Assembly: GCF_030272615.1 (NCBI RefSeq)
Contig: NC_081415.1
Coordinates: 106,867,254 to 106,931,253, forward strand
Direction of reading: 5' to 3'
DNA length: 64,000 bases
Source of the DNA: Cryptomeria japonica
Lineage: Eukaryota > Streptophyta > Pinopsida > Cupressales > Cupressaceae
Below the pieces are notes generated by a model, which did no database searches, was not told where the DNA came from, and saw only the letters and a list, made by a program, of their open reading frames with translations. This document shows positions 1 through 14,400 of the stretch, piece by piece (position 1 is the stretch's first letter; every line of letters starts with the position of its first letter). The translations under genes were made by a program, and so were the position numbers.

Positions 1-840
1 AGGACCACATATGAGCCCTTTTAGCATCCTAGTAGTTGGGGTATAACTGTATACCCCAACTACTAGGATGTTAAAAGGGCTCATATGTGGTCCTAAGGGG
101 TCATGCATGTGTTCTATACCCCAACTACTAGGATGTTAAAAGGGCTCATATGTGGTCCTAAGGGGTCACACATGTGTTCTAACACATGCGTGACCCCTTA
201 GGATCACATATATGACCCCTTAGAACATAATGCGGTCCTAAAGGCCCGTCACACATGCGTTCAACCCCTTAGGACCATGTACATGTATGACCCCATAGGA
301 TCGTACATAGTGTCCTAAGGGGTCATGTATGTGGTCCTAAGGGGTCACGCATGCACGGACCACATACATGACCCCTTTGGATACTATGCCTGATCCTATG
401 GGGTCATATGTTGTCATAAGGGGTTGAACACATGTGTACATGACCCTTTAGGACCACATATTCAATGACCCCTTGGGATACTAGGATGTTAAAAGGGGTC
501 ATATGTGGTGGACTAAGGTGACCCCTTACGACTAAATATGGCCCCTTAGGATGTGATGTGATCCTGTGTGGTCATAGGGGGTATGTTGTATACACTAGAT
601 GTTAAAACGGGTCATATTTGGTCCTAAGGGGTCATGTGCATACATGTTAAAAAACACATGCATGAACCCTTCAGACCAAATATGACCCCTTAGGACATGA
701 TGTGATCCTAAGCAGTCGCACATGTGTTAGAACACATGCGTGACCCCTTAGGACTACAAATGACCCCGTACAGTCCATTGTGCTCCTATATGGTCATGTA
801 TTAGGTCATATGGGTCAAATGGTTATGTATGTGATCCTAT
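1..840. repeat. Palindromic minisatellite with CCCCTTAGGAC / CATATG core
   Basis: The block is made of degenerate units in both orientations around the words ATATGACCCCTTAGGAC and GTCCTAAGGGGTCATAT, mixed with ACACATGCGTGA-type words. Positions 1-45 and 50-94 form an inverted repeat with one mismatch and a 4-base loop. The right arm recurs at 115-159 and, more diverged, near 476-510 and 590-640. No long ORF crosses the block. The same core builds the block at 22.9-24.5 kb, so this is one dispersed satellite family. It may continue left of the window. Confidence 0.85.
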
Positions 841-1350
841 AAGTTTTGGTTTTTCAACATTTTTTTTTAATTTTAAAAAAAGGTTTTGGTTTTAGTTTTT
901 CTACGTTGAGGTTAAATTTCTATGTTTTGATTTTCGTTTTGGTAAATTTTAACAATGTTTAGGCTTCGTTTTTGTTATAATTTTTTGGTTTTGGTTTTCA
1001 TTTTGATTTTTTTTTTGATCTTGTATTAAATGTTTTGGTTTTGATTTGTTTTTGGGTTTTGGTTTAGTTTCAAGTTTTTCAACATTTTTATTAAATTTAT
1101 TCATTTAAAAAAATTCCTAATCTAATCAATTCATAAAAAAAAATCATTATCAATAATTAAAAAAAAAAAATTCAAACTAAATTTAACTAATTTTTAAACT
1201 AAAAAACAAATCTTTAAAACTAAAAACATACTTTCTATTGAAAAAAATAATTATTAAACTAAAAATCAATTTTTTTTAACAAAAAAGATAATTTTTAAAC
1301 TAAAAATCTAATTTTTTTAACTAAAAAATTAATTTAAATATGAATTATTG
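841..1350. other. AT-rich spacer with long A and T runs
   Basis: Alternating GTTTTGGTTTT words give way to long poly-A and poly-T runs with AAACTAAAAA words in loose repetition. I see no gene, RNA or transposon end. It is probably decayed non-coding DNA. Confidence 0.6.
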
Positions 1351-1495
1351 AAAAAAAAGGGGTGTTGGGTGTACCTGGAAGATTTGCAAGCGGCTTGCTA
1401 GCACTTTCTGGGGAGGGCTCCACTCCTTCAATCGGGATCTTGTATGGCAAAAATGAACCCCACTTCGTTTTTAAAAAAATATTATATATTAGAAA

Positions 1496-1620
1496 TGGGA
1501 TTTCGTTTCATTTCAACACGGTATCCTGTTTCGTTTTAACATGGGATCTCATTTCATTTTAATATAGGATCCCATTTGGAGTTCTAGGCTCGCGATCCTA
1601 AGTCCCATGGGATCCCATTT
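1496..1620. repeat. Short degenerate tandem repeat, about 25-bp unit
   Basis: Three to four diverged copies of GGGATYYCRTTTCRTTTYAAYAY follow one another (around 1497, 1522 and 1545), and then the shorter GGATCCCATTTGG words continue to about 1613. There is no coding signal. Confidence 0.6.
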
Positions 1621-1756
1621 GGTTCTCGGCTCAGGATTTCGTGCATAGACAGGATCTCAATTTGTCTCCTATTGACTCCGCCAGATTTCCACTTTTTTAC
1701 TAAGTCTAAAACTTCCACATTAAGTGAACACAACTTCTCGCACTTACCCTGAAACC

Positions 1757-2246
1757 ATGTCGGTACTTATTCAAAAGAGGTTTACTAATTTGATGACATG
1801 GATGGACAAATACTTGGATATATAAAATAAAAATCAAACTGTTATCAAAGAGGATGAAAGGTTGGATAAAAGACTGCAGGAGTGATTCCAGGAGTTACAA
1901 GGTGGAGATGAAGCACATCCCAATGCAGTGCAGAATTGTGAGAAGCTAATGAAGGCTCATAAAAGGTATCTTGAAGAACTGGAAGCAGAGGGAACACACT
2001 TTCTCAATGACAAGTCAAACAACATCACCCCTACTCAACAAAGATGGAGAACAAAAGGAAAAGATGGGTTGGGTTTGTGAATGCCAGCATGTACTCAAGA
2101 ATGTATTGAAACTTGTTGAAGACAAAGACGCTGATAAAGTGGTAGATCACATAGAAAGTATGGTGCTGATGGAAGTGGAGGTTCGAGACATAATCCATGA
2201 TTGTGACACCAGATGCAATGAAAAATATTTGGCACATTTTAACTAG
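1757..2246 (+). pseudogene. Unidentified broken coding fragment
   Basis: From an ATG at 1757 the frame reads a charged, helix-rich peptide (MSVLIQKRFTNLMTWMDKYL...) with in-frame stops near 1823 and 1889, open to about 2045. A protein-like continuation then lies in another frame and ends at the TAG of 2244-2246 (...VVDHIESMVLMEVEV...). A +1/-1 frameshift near 2010-2060 would join them. The peptide is rich in Glu, Lys and Leu and may form a coiled coil. I do not recognise a family. A decayed retroelement gag or a host pseudogene are both possible. Confidence 0.35.
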
Positions 2247-2319
2247 TGTGCATTTATGTTTAACTAGATGATCAATTATAAGTTTTAGTTTATCTTCAAA
2301 AAAGACTTCTTTCAAGGGG

Positions 2320-5100
2320 TGTGACCCCTTGATATATTATAAAATACTCAATGTAATCATTTTAAAGAGATATATATAAGTAAGAGATAGATAGATGGAG
2401 TGAGAAGTTTCAAGCAGTTTCTATGTTTAAAAAACAAGACCTTATTTCATATTAATACAAAGAAATCAGTGCTCTTATTTGCGAAAGTCTTGTGGGTTCT
2501 TTTATTTTCAAATCGATTGTCTGTTATTATTATTTGTGATTGATAATTGCTGCTCTAAATCTCTGTGTGAAGAAATTATGTGATGTTGCATGGTTGGGTT
2601 ATCAAGATACCTCTGAGAACCATTCTGACTGGTGTGTCTTGTTTAATTGGTCTTTCAAAAGAAAAGTTAAATTCAATTAAACTAACTGTGAAGAATATCA
2701 TATAGTTATATAGCATTGGAGGTTGGGTAGCTGACAAATCTATCAAGAGGAGGATTTAAAAATTGTCTTTTAGAGTTATGCGTAAGTTTTGTAAATGAAT
2801 GACTCTATTGCCCAAAGGAAGTAAGATACTGATCTTTTAAATATTTATTCAAAATCCAGTTCACTTTATTTCAAGTTACCATAGGAGATAGAAGTAGAGA
2901 GTAGGAGTAAAAAGTAATCAAAAAGAATTAGGAGAAGTTAAAACAATCAGAATAGTAAGATAATTTATCCTGAAGACATGTGCCACTTTGAGATAAACAC
3001 TAGAGGTAGAAGATACAGTATGTAATTTGCTATAAAAAAACACCAATTTGGAGAATTGGTTGGTGAATAGGTACACCCACCTAGGTTCTGCAGAGCCTGA
3101 AGTGAGGGAGTTAGCAACCTAATTGGTTCACTCCATAAGTTGGCCAAATCAATTGGAGAGCTTAAATTGTTCAAGTGTATTCATGTAATTGGACTTTGAA
3201 CCAGGAGGTTCAAAATTTTAAAAGAAGGGGAGAACGATGCAAACAAACTTTTGAATATCAGGATGTTGACTGCCAATTAGCTCCATAGTCTGGTGCTATT
3301 TTATGAGTCTTTGAAGGAGTGAATTTGGGATCTGATTAGTTTATGTTTGAGTTGTTGTTATTTGGCATGTATCATAGGAATTGATCTTTCTGTTAAGGAG
3401 GCAATCTTAGAGTTAGTTGTTGATTAAAAAAGGGATTGCATGAATTGTAGAATTCAAATTTTGAGATGTATCAAATTAATCTTCCATGTTCAGAATAAAG
3501 ATTTCAAAAAAGTGTTTCTCCTGGTATGTAGGCTTATTATTATTGTTTGTTTTGATCTTTCCACGGTTATGCATGGCATGTGATTATTAATCTTGTAGGA
3601 CCTGAGATAAATCTGCATCACTTTTCCTGTCTTCATCAAATTGTTTGTACCTAGTTCTAGTCCAATAAATATATAAATGTAACCATGCCAAAGATTAAAT
3701 GACAACACTAAATTTATAATTCTAATTATTTAATAACTATTTTAAATAGTCATTTAAGGTTATAGGTCTATTATATCAATAATTAAGTCTTTACAAATAT
3801 CTAAAATAACAAGTGTGGTCATAGTACTAAGTCTAGGTTGCCTTCGTCCAAATTACATTAGGATAACAAGTGATTAACATTAAAAAAGAACATTTACAAG
3901 GATGTGACAAATTTCCAACACCACCCATGATGATTCTATCTCATCTACTAAATAGTAAGACAATTATTCAACAAAAAATATTGATTTGACCCACTCAACA
4001 TGGGCACACAATTTATCATATCATTTTAGAATAGGCATCATGTGACAAATAATATAACCTAAGATAGTTGATCAAGTTTCTAAAGTAACTCCCCTAAAAT
4101 TTAGACCTTACATGTCATAAATGTAACATAATTTGTCATAGAATCTCACAAAAGAGGCACATTCCAAATCTACCATATTTATCCACTTTATGACATCTTA
4201 CAACTCGTCAAAAAAGGTCCTAACACTTGGCATTAGATGTCTAGCATAAATTTGCCCCATTTGAAGTACAAATGAAGTAATTAAAATATGGCATGTAATT
4301 AAAGAAGAATGTCTAATAATTGAATAATTAAATTGGATACTTGCAAAGATTAAGAGATTTTCATTCCCAACAATGAAAATTTCAAAATGCAACTATAACA
4401 CATTGTGAATTGTATAAGAGTTGTCACTATAGAAGTAGCATTACTAGGGGTAGTTAAGCATAAACTAGAAGAAAATAAGGAGCATCATTCCATAAGATGA
4501 ATTAATCCAAAATGATAACAGCCAAGTTTGTCATTTAATGAAATTTTAGCTCATCATTATATTAAGTGTTTGATTTTGTGTTTGATTTGGGTGCTAAACT
4601 TTGCCAACGGTATCACCATATGGATTTAGAAACCATTTATGGTTTTTGATTTTCCTATTTATTGGAAGGTTGGGATAGGGTTAATATCATATATATTTTG
4701 GAGTACCATTATGCTGCCAAAAGATCTCAAAAAAATTTATTGGTGTAATTTCCTATGAACACTTGTGCCTAAGATTGTATTGTAGCCCTTGTTGTCATGA
4801 AAAGTACAACTGGTTAAGAATTTGGTCGTTAGGTTTTTTTATCGAAAGAGCTTTCTCAAGATAGACACTATGTAATATGTCATGTAGTTATTTTTCTCTA
4901 TTTAATATTATATATTTTCTTTACTACACTTCTATTCTTTTATTAATACTAATTATTATTTTTTTGTATTAAAGAAATACAATAATTTTACAAATATGGG
5001 GCAGCTACAGGCTGCCAAGAATAACACAAAAAAGTCTGTCCAAACAGCAAATAACAAATTATTTTGTTCACTACACTCATCTCTTTAGAAATTATGGTGG
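2320..5100. other. Intergenic region without a recognisable gene
   Basis: AT-rich, unremarkable sequence. The ORFs here are short, lack splice or family signals and occur on both strands. I see no transposon ends or tandem arrays. Confidence 0.5.
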
Positions 5101-5412
5101 AACTTTTATCCCATTCTCTTTCAAAGCTCACTTAAGGGCTCCAACTTGCATGAGATTGATCCATGAAACATGTGCACAAAATGTGCACCAGTGTACTCCT
5201 GAAAGAAAGGATATAAATAAAAATTATGGTAGGTCATCTTCTATTCCAATAGGAGCATTAACTGGTCTGACCAAAGCAAGCGAAGGGACATGCTCATTGA
5301 AAGGAAGACTGATACAGAAATGTCATAAATCAGATAATGCTGGGCGCCTTGGTATTTGTGCAGTAAGCTCCTGGACAACAATATGTGTTCTTATCCATTC
5401 AGTAAAGTTCGA

Positions 5413-8400
5413 TCAAGGCACAGTAGAAATTACATTGCTTATTTCTGTTATCAAACCATTGTCAACTATGTTTTGAAGTGGCATTCCAGCCAAATCTAAA
5501 AACAGTTGATTCAGCACTACTCCACTGGCACAAAGTCCAATTCCTGCTAATGCAAATCTTCCTCCAGGGACTGTCAAGGGTTTAGAATCTTCAGATTTTA
5601 ATTTATCATTTGATTCGGCCCATGCCCATGCCATTGCAGGTGGGAAAATGCCATAAAGTGTCATCATGCCATAAGTACCCTACCACAGAATAAAACATTT
5701 TCTGACGTTAGCAGAAAACTAACTTTAAATCCTAGTGACACACTCTTACTTAAACACTTCGTATGAAATACATATTACACCTAAAATGATCCGAAAACTT
5801 CAACATAAAATACTTTTTTACTATGGGCATATAATGATCAGAGAATAAGTCATCTAATATAAATTCTAGTTGTGCTATATAAAATATCAACAAAAATTAA
5901 ATTAAGTCATTGCATTTACTAACCGCAATATCTGTTGCAGAGAAGAATGCATTTCCCACAAAACTCGAAATCAGTACAGGTGGAAATATCACTAATGCAA
6001 AAGATGCGAGTCGCAAACCATTACTTAGCCACCATCTGTTAAGGACTGAACCCATTTTGCTTGCCCTAGCCATAGTATAAGGAAAAGATCTCCCAAAGTT
6101 TGCTCGATAAGCTAAACGTGAAAATATGTTCTTAAAGGGATGCAGTAATGTGATAAAATGTCTTGCTTTTGGGTATATCATATAGGCAGTTGTAATCTGA
6201 GTATTTCGTCTTAACACTGCACTCATTTTGAAGTTGCTTAATTGCTCCAAGAAAAACTCCATTAATCCTAACGAAGAACCAATTGATGAAGTTGCAATTG
6301 CCACAAGAGAGAATAATTGAACAAAATAGGAAAAATTGCTCCCTCCGAGCCTGCAAACCAAACAAATTCACTTTTAGCTTTACATACGAGTGCTTGTCAT
6401 TGCCCTAAATGCATGCCAAGAAAGAAATATTTTGACACGAGTTCTTAAAGTAGTGCATAGAGATAAAATGAAAATAATGGTGTTTCAGTGACTGATGTAT
6501 TTTTGAGGCAAGCTAAGTGATAAACGACAAAAGGTTAATATTCTAGAAGGAAATCTTGAGTACTGCTTGAACTGCATCCATCTTCCTCTTTTTTATTTGA
6601 AACAGGGAGATGGGAGACACGTATGGACGATCAAACAAATTGAAAATATACTGTAGGAAATAAATAAACCTTCCAACAGGAAGAGGACTTGCATGGCCCA
6701 ACGTGGGACACTATGGCCAAGCCTGATTTCATGAACATAAAAAAGTTTTAATCAGTTACCACTTCGAAAACTATTGTTCAGAATTTTTGAGTATAAATAT
6801 CAAGTTTCAAATTTAAAAACAAACCATTGGAGGCACTGTAATGTCCCGTTCTCAAACCTAATCAACTTCACTTTCCATTAGCCTATTTTTAGGTTCCCGC
6901 AGGCTATTCAGCATTCATTAGAGAACTCGTGGTTCTAAGGAGAGCTCGGGTTTTCAGTTTCAGTGGGTTTCGACAGAAGTGCTATTTTTAGCAAGTATTA
7001 TTTTGGACGCTGGCCATCTTCAGCTTCAATTCTTCTTTACTGCAAATTGAATCATTTTTCAATACCTTGACAATTTTTCTAAGGTGATGGGAATAAAATT
7101 TTATAATTTTTTGAGGGAATAAAATATTCAAATATTCAAAGATGTTGAAATGAATTTTGGAGTTCTTCCCAGAGTTTGTCTAGTTTTGTTGGCGAAAGAC
7201 CCACCCTAGCTGATTCATTGTTTTCACTCAGAGATTATGCTTGATTTGAGTTTGCAAAGGATGAAGATTTATGAGGTACTTTGATTTGGACTTCAGGATT
7301 TTTGGTGTAAATGGTGATATTTTTTGATTTTGTTGTATTTTGCAATTTTGGGGGTAGAAAAGACATACCTGGCCGTACACTTCCAGCCCCAGTTGAACTC
7401 TCGTTTTGGCTTACACCTCCTAGGGCATAGATTATCTGCTTCTGATAACTTTTCCATTGCACTTTCCTCCGCTGGGCGACCAAGTTCCATAGGTCATTTG
7501 CAAAGTTTGATGTGATTCTGATTTTCAAGGAGAAATCGTCTTATGACAGGGCCATACAGGTTGAAGGTGGCTTTGGGAATTGTGCTAGGGCATTTGGGAA
7601 ACAAATAAGTTGTAGAATCTTCCTCAGAAATGGACGCCAAGTTCTAAGAAGGCTATCTTTGCACTTTGGGATAGATTCAAGGAGTACAAGATGAGATATG
7701 AATATTTTGAATAAATCGGCCCTGCTGGAGCAGTGCCTAGGTCCTATTTGCAGAAGCTTTGAGTGGAATTTCAGTTGTGGTGTGAAACTTACTTGCTGGT
7801 GGCAGTAACATTTCTGGTTCTGTACATTCCACAGGAGCAACTGTTTGCCCATTGAGACACCTTGAACACGTTACAATTTGGTGTGTCATGCCATGGCCAA
7901 GAATGATGCTAAGGAGTGGACAGTCATTACTTCTTCAGTCTGATCACGTAGTTGCAGGTGGGAAAGTGTTTAATATTGCTTACTATTTCATGTCTTTTCA
8001 GTTTTAAAGCTATTTGCTAGTTGTATTAGCATTGCATGATGATATGTATGTGAAAGGCCAAATGAATTTATTAATTTAATGAAATAGCAGCGTCAGATGA
8101 TTATGCATTGAGAGTTAAATCTAATTTCCCTATCAGCAAGCTATCATTTTCTATTGGTTGTCTTATTTGCTTTTTATCAAACACTTCAAAACAAAATTAT
8201 TGGTATCCATTACAGGCACACTCCCTCCCATCATGGTCAAGAAACCAAAATTAAATTAAATTCAGTGATTAAAAGGCAGATGAGACTGAGCAGGATCTAA
8301 TCTTCCACCTCACTCCATTTTGACATCTGCCATAGGCTACACACTGACATCAGCCACCAACCATGACCCCTCATTCTGAAGGTTCTCTTTAGCAAAAAGA

Positions 8401-11400
8401 AATTGGGAGTTATGGTGCATTTCCACCACAGAACTAATACTACAAATGTCATAAACACATGCTCAACAGGAGCAACCAAATCCATACCGAAATGATTGAA
8501 ACCACCAACAGGTTTTGGAGCTGGTGTTTCTGAATTAGAGCCTTGTCAGTCATTTCAACTTTAAAGGGTGCGACTGTATCTACTTCTTATGAGAGAAAAC
8601 CTAATCCATAAGGGCATGAATCTCTTTTTTCATATGTTCAAATTTCTTCATAGTAACAATGGGAGTTTGACCAGTAGAATTTGAAGTAGTAAAAGATAGC
8701 CTACTGGAACTAGGATATGCTCCTGCACAAGAGTCAAAGTCCATAAAGAGGGGCTTTTATTCACCCAAATAAAGTTTTTGCATTTGGGAAATTAGTCATT
8801 TCTGCTTCAGGTCTGGATAAATTGGGCGATAGCAGTGTCATATTCAAAAACTGAATACCTGTATCAAGTATCTTTAGGATCATTATGGATAGGATGATCA
8901 AGGTCTTAAAGACGATAGGATTTTTAAATTTATGGAACAGCCCTAACTCCTCCACATTCTTGAGAGATTTAGTCCCAACAGAAATAAGAGCATCATTACA
9001 TTTTTCCACTCAATCTATAAAGTGGTCCTTAGGATACAGGCAGGATTTTGTATCACAACTAGTAAGAAATTCTTGGAAAACTTGTGGTGGGATTGTGGAC
9101 TAAGCAAAAATATCTTACTCCATGTTTTCAAGAGCATTTTAACATTTATTCCTTAGCAGACTAAAGAGGATTTTTACCAACCCTTAAAAACCACTTATTG
9201 CAGAAGAAACTCAACACATAAAGACAGAGGCAAAGACAGAGACAGAGACAGACAGGAAAAATAAAAGTAGACAAACTAGATGAGAAATAGGGTAGAGAAT
9301 TGATAAAGTGCTGAAGCGAATACAAGTCACAGGCCACCAACCTACCTAGAAAACAAAAATGATCCACTCGAATGTGTGTAGATTGCTTTCTCTCTGTCCA
9401 CAAAATGCCTTCTTGCTACAAAGCCATCAACAGCGTTAAGGGAAACAACACCAAAATCATGCATTAAATGCATAGAAGAATACTAATTTTTCAAAAAAAT
9501 CCAATTCTAATTGAATGTAGAAGCAAGAAGCTAGCCATGAACTGAAATGGCATGGGGTGCTGATGGCAGAAGAGAAGGTAGCATGCATGGTAGAAGTAGA
9601 AGTAATGACAAAGAGACAATGGAGAAGTCGATTTGACAAGAGCAGATCACAATGTAGAGGTCCAATATAGGTTATAAAGTCTATCCATGAACTTAGTGGT
9701 GTCCACTATCCTTAAATCCTTCCCATTTTTTATAATTACTAATGCTTGATAGGCTCACTCTAAGCTTAAGCTAGAAAGATCAATCACTTGTATCAGACAT
9801 TTTCCCTCCATCATGAAAGAGAATGTCAATTTATCAAGAATGTCAGCAGCCCTATTGACCTCATGAGAAGAATAATTAATGCAAAATTCTGATTCCTCAA
9901 GCCTCTTGAAAAAATGCTGAATTCCCATGAGAATTTGTTGTAACTTCCTATTCTTCAATTTCCCTCTAAAAGGACGAGCATTGACCAATATATTTCACCA
10001 AAAAACTTAGTGAATTTGATAAGATCAAGGAAGAATTGACCCATACCAAATCGTTGTTGCTTTTGCCACATTGTTTGTAGCTGCATCTGATCCCCCGAGA
10101 AAAATAGAAAATGGTATCCATATTTGCATCAGAACATATCCCTCTATTGCCCACAGCACTAGGGTTGCAAAGAAAGTTGAAACATCAATACTAATGTTTA
10201 ACCCAAAAGAGTTCCATCTTATCCCATGCCTCTTTCTTAATTTTCATTTCAGCAACTCTGTCTTTTGGGAAGGGAAGGTATTGGAGGCCCAATCTACTCA
10301 AAATCCAACCCTCCATATTGTAAACCACATAGGGTGTAGATCACCATACCAACATGGATTCATTGATGATACCAACTTAAAAACTGAGGCCTAGATTCCA
10401 AGCTATCCTAAGGCTAATAGATTTGAAAATGGAAGGGTTCCCACTTCCACATATCCACCAAAAAAGGAAAGAACAGAGGGCATTGTTCAAGAACCAAAAC
10501 AGAGAGAACCAAAGCTGCTATAGGGACCTAAGCAATGAACTAGTTACAAGAAGGTGATCCATGGCTTCATCATGTGCTGGCATACTAAACAGTAGGAAGG
10601 GTTGTAAAAACCTCGTTGTCTCTAATTAGCATGGTGTAGAATATTGTTCAAGAAAAAAAGACAAGTAAAAGTGTTATATTAACACAGACTTGTAGGGTGT
10701 GAAATACTTCTCCACAAAAGAGCAAGGGTTCCAAGGGCAACCATTTCAAGAAAATCATATCTCTTCTTAAACAAGGAACCATCACTTTCCCACCCATTCA
10801 AGTGTGTCCTCTTCATCATTAGCTCTTAAGGGTCTTTTTAAAAATATCTCCCAAAGTCTCTCACAACTAACTCAGCCATTCCTTGGACAAGCCAAACTAA
10901 GGGAGCTACCATCCAACTTTAAGATCACAATTTTCTAAATGTGGAAGGACAAAATCAGCCACTTTGTTCCAATATCTGGACTCTAGGGTTATTCTGAATT
11001 TCATTTTTCAGATATTCTTAAAGGAAATAGCAATGTTGGTTGCAAGAGTTATCTCAAAGTAGAGCTTTTCTACCATTATTGACAATCCAAAAAAGGTTGT
11101 TAGAAAGGAGAGATTCCCCTTTTCTTGACCAAATTCTATTGACCAAGCCCTTTCCATCATCAATTGGCTCATGTCGAATGAGCTATTTCTTCATTCTCTC
11201 ACAGTTGAGTAGTAGGAACTTCTGCGTCTTGATTATAAATTTGAGCATTCAATTGCTAAGGTGAAATAGCCAAATTCAATTGAGAAAACTTGTCTTGTCC
11301 CAAAGCAAAGCCTTCTTGTATTGTTAAGAAAAAGCTGAGGTGTTGTCAATGTAGACAAAACAATTAGTTTGACCTTTGTGAAGAGGCCAATCTATGTGTT

Positions 11401-14400
11401 GGCCAACTAGTGAAGGGAGGGGCCAACCTTGGCAAGTCTAAGAATGGTGTTTAGTGGAGAAAGAGTGGTCACATCTTTGGCCCCATTGGCTCAACTATAT
11501 GTGAGGTGGTAAAGTTGGAGGTAGACAAGGCATTACTCAAGTGCCAAGCCCACTTTGTTGGCTTGGACTTGGATATGCATTAACAACTTTGAAATCACCA
11601 AAGACTTGGTGTGAGAAGAGACGTCAGTATGAAAAATGATTTTGATTAAAAACAACTGATTTCCTATCTAAATGAAAAATAAAATCTCTGAACTAAAATC
11701 ATACCAAGCTAAGAAAAGTTAGCAAGGAAATGAGCCCCATTTGTCGACAAAACATTATGCTAAGTAAAAGGCTCTAATTTAGAGGGTTTGAAAAAATTAT
11801 GTATCCAAGACCATGACACTTGTGCACAAGCAAATAATTAGAACAAATGACTGTTCATTACATGGTGACCAAAAAAGGACATCTAAAATTCAAAACACCT
11901 AGGTGTAACAAGCATTTCCCTAAGGGTATGCCTTAGTACAACACCAAGAAAAGAAAGCCAGCTTGGAGTCAATACAAGCTTTCCACATAGTTTGAAACCA
12001 ATTGCTACGAATCTAGAAAGCAATTGGAAGACTCCATCTCAGGTTGAACATATGAACCATTGGCAATTGTGGGAAGAGCTAATTGTAACCTTTTATAGGA
12101 GCATATCCACAAAAAGGGGCAACAAAATACCACTTCCAATCTTTTCACCATAGTCTAGTATATCTAATAGATAATTTATGATATGTTGAAATGCCATAGC
12201 CTCAATAAAAGCATTAAAGGAGTTGAAACCCTTGATGAATCGTATGCCTATTCTAAAGAATGTGACCACATGGATCTAGTAAATATTAGCCAATTGTTTA
12301 GCTTGAAAGGTGATGGTAGGAGACCACCTTAGAGAGTGTCGGTTAATAGAAATGACATTGTTCAGACCGGTGCTGTTCCATGATAAGCCAAGATTAAATG
12401 GCTTCCCAAGCCTTCCAATTTCTCTTAGAAACAACAATTCCAATTACTTTGATAGAAACAAGAGAGATAAGCAAGGAATGAAACCTTAAGTCTTTCCAAG
12501 TTGATATCCCATAAGGACCACCTAAAGAAATACAATTTCTCAACAAGACGCTCTAGGCTTCATTGCTTTCATAGCAAACAATATCCACTTGGCATAGAAC
12601 ACAATTCCATGTATGTCAAAGACCTAGGCACCAAAATCTTTGGGAAGAAAATATAGATCCCAAGACACCTTGTGGAATTCTTTGTTGTGATTAAAATCTG
12701 CCCACAGAAAATTGTACAAGAGTTTCTTAAGATATTTGCTTTAGAAAGCGTCCAACATGAAGAATGGTACCCATGTGTAGTAGCTAGGACTTTAAACCAA
12801 ATTTGAAATTGACTAGAAAGTAGTAGCAACTTGGTAATCTAGTAAGCGAACATTTTCTCCATTATCTACAACATACTACCAAAGTGTGCAAATGAAAAAT
12901 CTTGGAAAGAAAACTGAATCCCAAAGAAATTCAAGGATCTTTCCATGGTCCTATATCGAACGATAGTTGTGAAGCCAAATGGTGGGAGGAGAAAAGAGTT
13001 TCCTATAAAATTGAGTCTTTCTCCATTGAATACTTGAACCAAAAGCTAGGTAGAAGACATCCAAGCACTTGAAAGTTTGCTCAATATTAGTTTCATCTTC
13101 CACTAGAGTGAGGAAGGAATTATCAACAAAATGTCCATTAACAAGCTAATGCAAGTTGTTACTAAGGAGCTAAATTCCTCTCACTAGCTTATGCAAGATG
13201 GCATTACGAAGGAGGTAATTAAAACCTTTCTAGTAGCTTAATCAATTTCCCCAAAGGTGCAATTTCGACTCAAGAAACATTTCTAGTAGCTTAATCATTG
13301 TGTATCCCTATTTTATTGAGTTAGAATGCATTCAATACTACAGTTATAGGATGATCTCTGGCATTAATGTGTTTTAGGTGCGGAGCAGCAATCTAAAGGA
13401 ATTGGAGTCACTTAAATTGTCAATGTGAAAGTTTTGTCCGTTGACTATATTAGTAGAATCAAAATTTCAACAGGAAAAGCAGAGTTATACCTTAGAAGAG
13501 AATCCAAAGGGTCTTCGCCACCTGAAATTGGAGCAACCCCAAGAGCAGCAGCATCCCAAACAAGAAAGACTGCTAAAGGCACCATACTTCCAAAAATGAT
13601 AGAAGTCCTGATGCGTGATATGTCCCCCCCTAAGTATGCACATAGCACTGCAAAGAATAGTTCCTCTGATAAATTAATCTGACATTTCTATATTTTCAAT
13701 TTATTTCTATATGAAACTAGGTTCTGCTTTATAAGAATTGTCTCTTTACAAGTCCTGTATCCTTCCTTTCTCAACATTGTGTTTGGGTAATACCTGGAAT
13801 TCAAATTTTTTTTGTGTAACACCTAGAATCAAATTATGTTTATGTAATACCTGGAATTATATCATGATAGACAAGAGAGAACAAAATCACAGGAACTGTT
13901 TGTGGCAACAGGTCCCAGTCCATGTGATTGATCCCTGACCAACCTCCAAGAAAGGTTGCCACTATAAATAGAAATAGGCCTGTTCAAAATGAATCATAAA
14001 TTAGATAACTGAATATCAAATGTTGATGGGAGACTAACAATATTAATATGTACAAAAAGCCATGTGAACTACAAAAGCTTAAGTTCCAACTATAGGAGAT
14101 GATATGAAAGCTCACCAATCAAACAAGCTGTAAGTAACTGATTCACTGTATCTGTGGCCTTGGTTCCACCAACCAAGACAAGGATTCCAAATATACATGC
14201 AAACAATGCCCCTGCTATTGAAGCAGGTATTTGAATTATGCTGGACAGAACCTCACCAGACTTTGATATATGAGCAACCATTACTGTATAAGACAAAAAT
14301 ATATAATTGATTGTTGAGACATATCCACCCCATTTCCCCAATGTTTGTTCTGCCATGGTGCGGAATGAGATTACTACTGACATAGCCTTCCCGGGTTGAC

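Larger units (their letters stand above)
6351..13490 (-). other. Intron 6 of the permease gene, 7.1 kb, transposon-laden
   Basis: The donor at 13490-13489 (GT) and acceptor at 6352-6351 (AG, after TTTGGTTTGC) join exons 6 and 7 in phase 2, restoring the codon AGG. The intron holds a LINE fragment in the same orientation as the gene (about 9.7-13.3 kb) and unrecognised sequence at 6.4-9.7 kb. Such intron lengths are common in gymnosperm genes. Confidence 0.8.

Noticed and set aside
1362-1562. 66-codon ORF in a GC-richer patch, briefly considered as a tRNA or SINE head
   Set aside because: No A or B box, no cloverleaf and no family signal. The rest is a degenerate tandem repeat.
5150-5476. Plus-strand ORF at the permease 3' end
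   Set aside because: Antisense to exon 8 and its 3' UTR. The minus-strand permease reading is clearly the real one.
8297-9403. Small ORFs at 8.3-9.4 kb in the permease intron as a LINE ORF1
   Set aside because: They lie on the 3' side of the minus-strand LINE, not where ORF1 would be, and no nucleic-acid-binding motif is visible.
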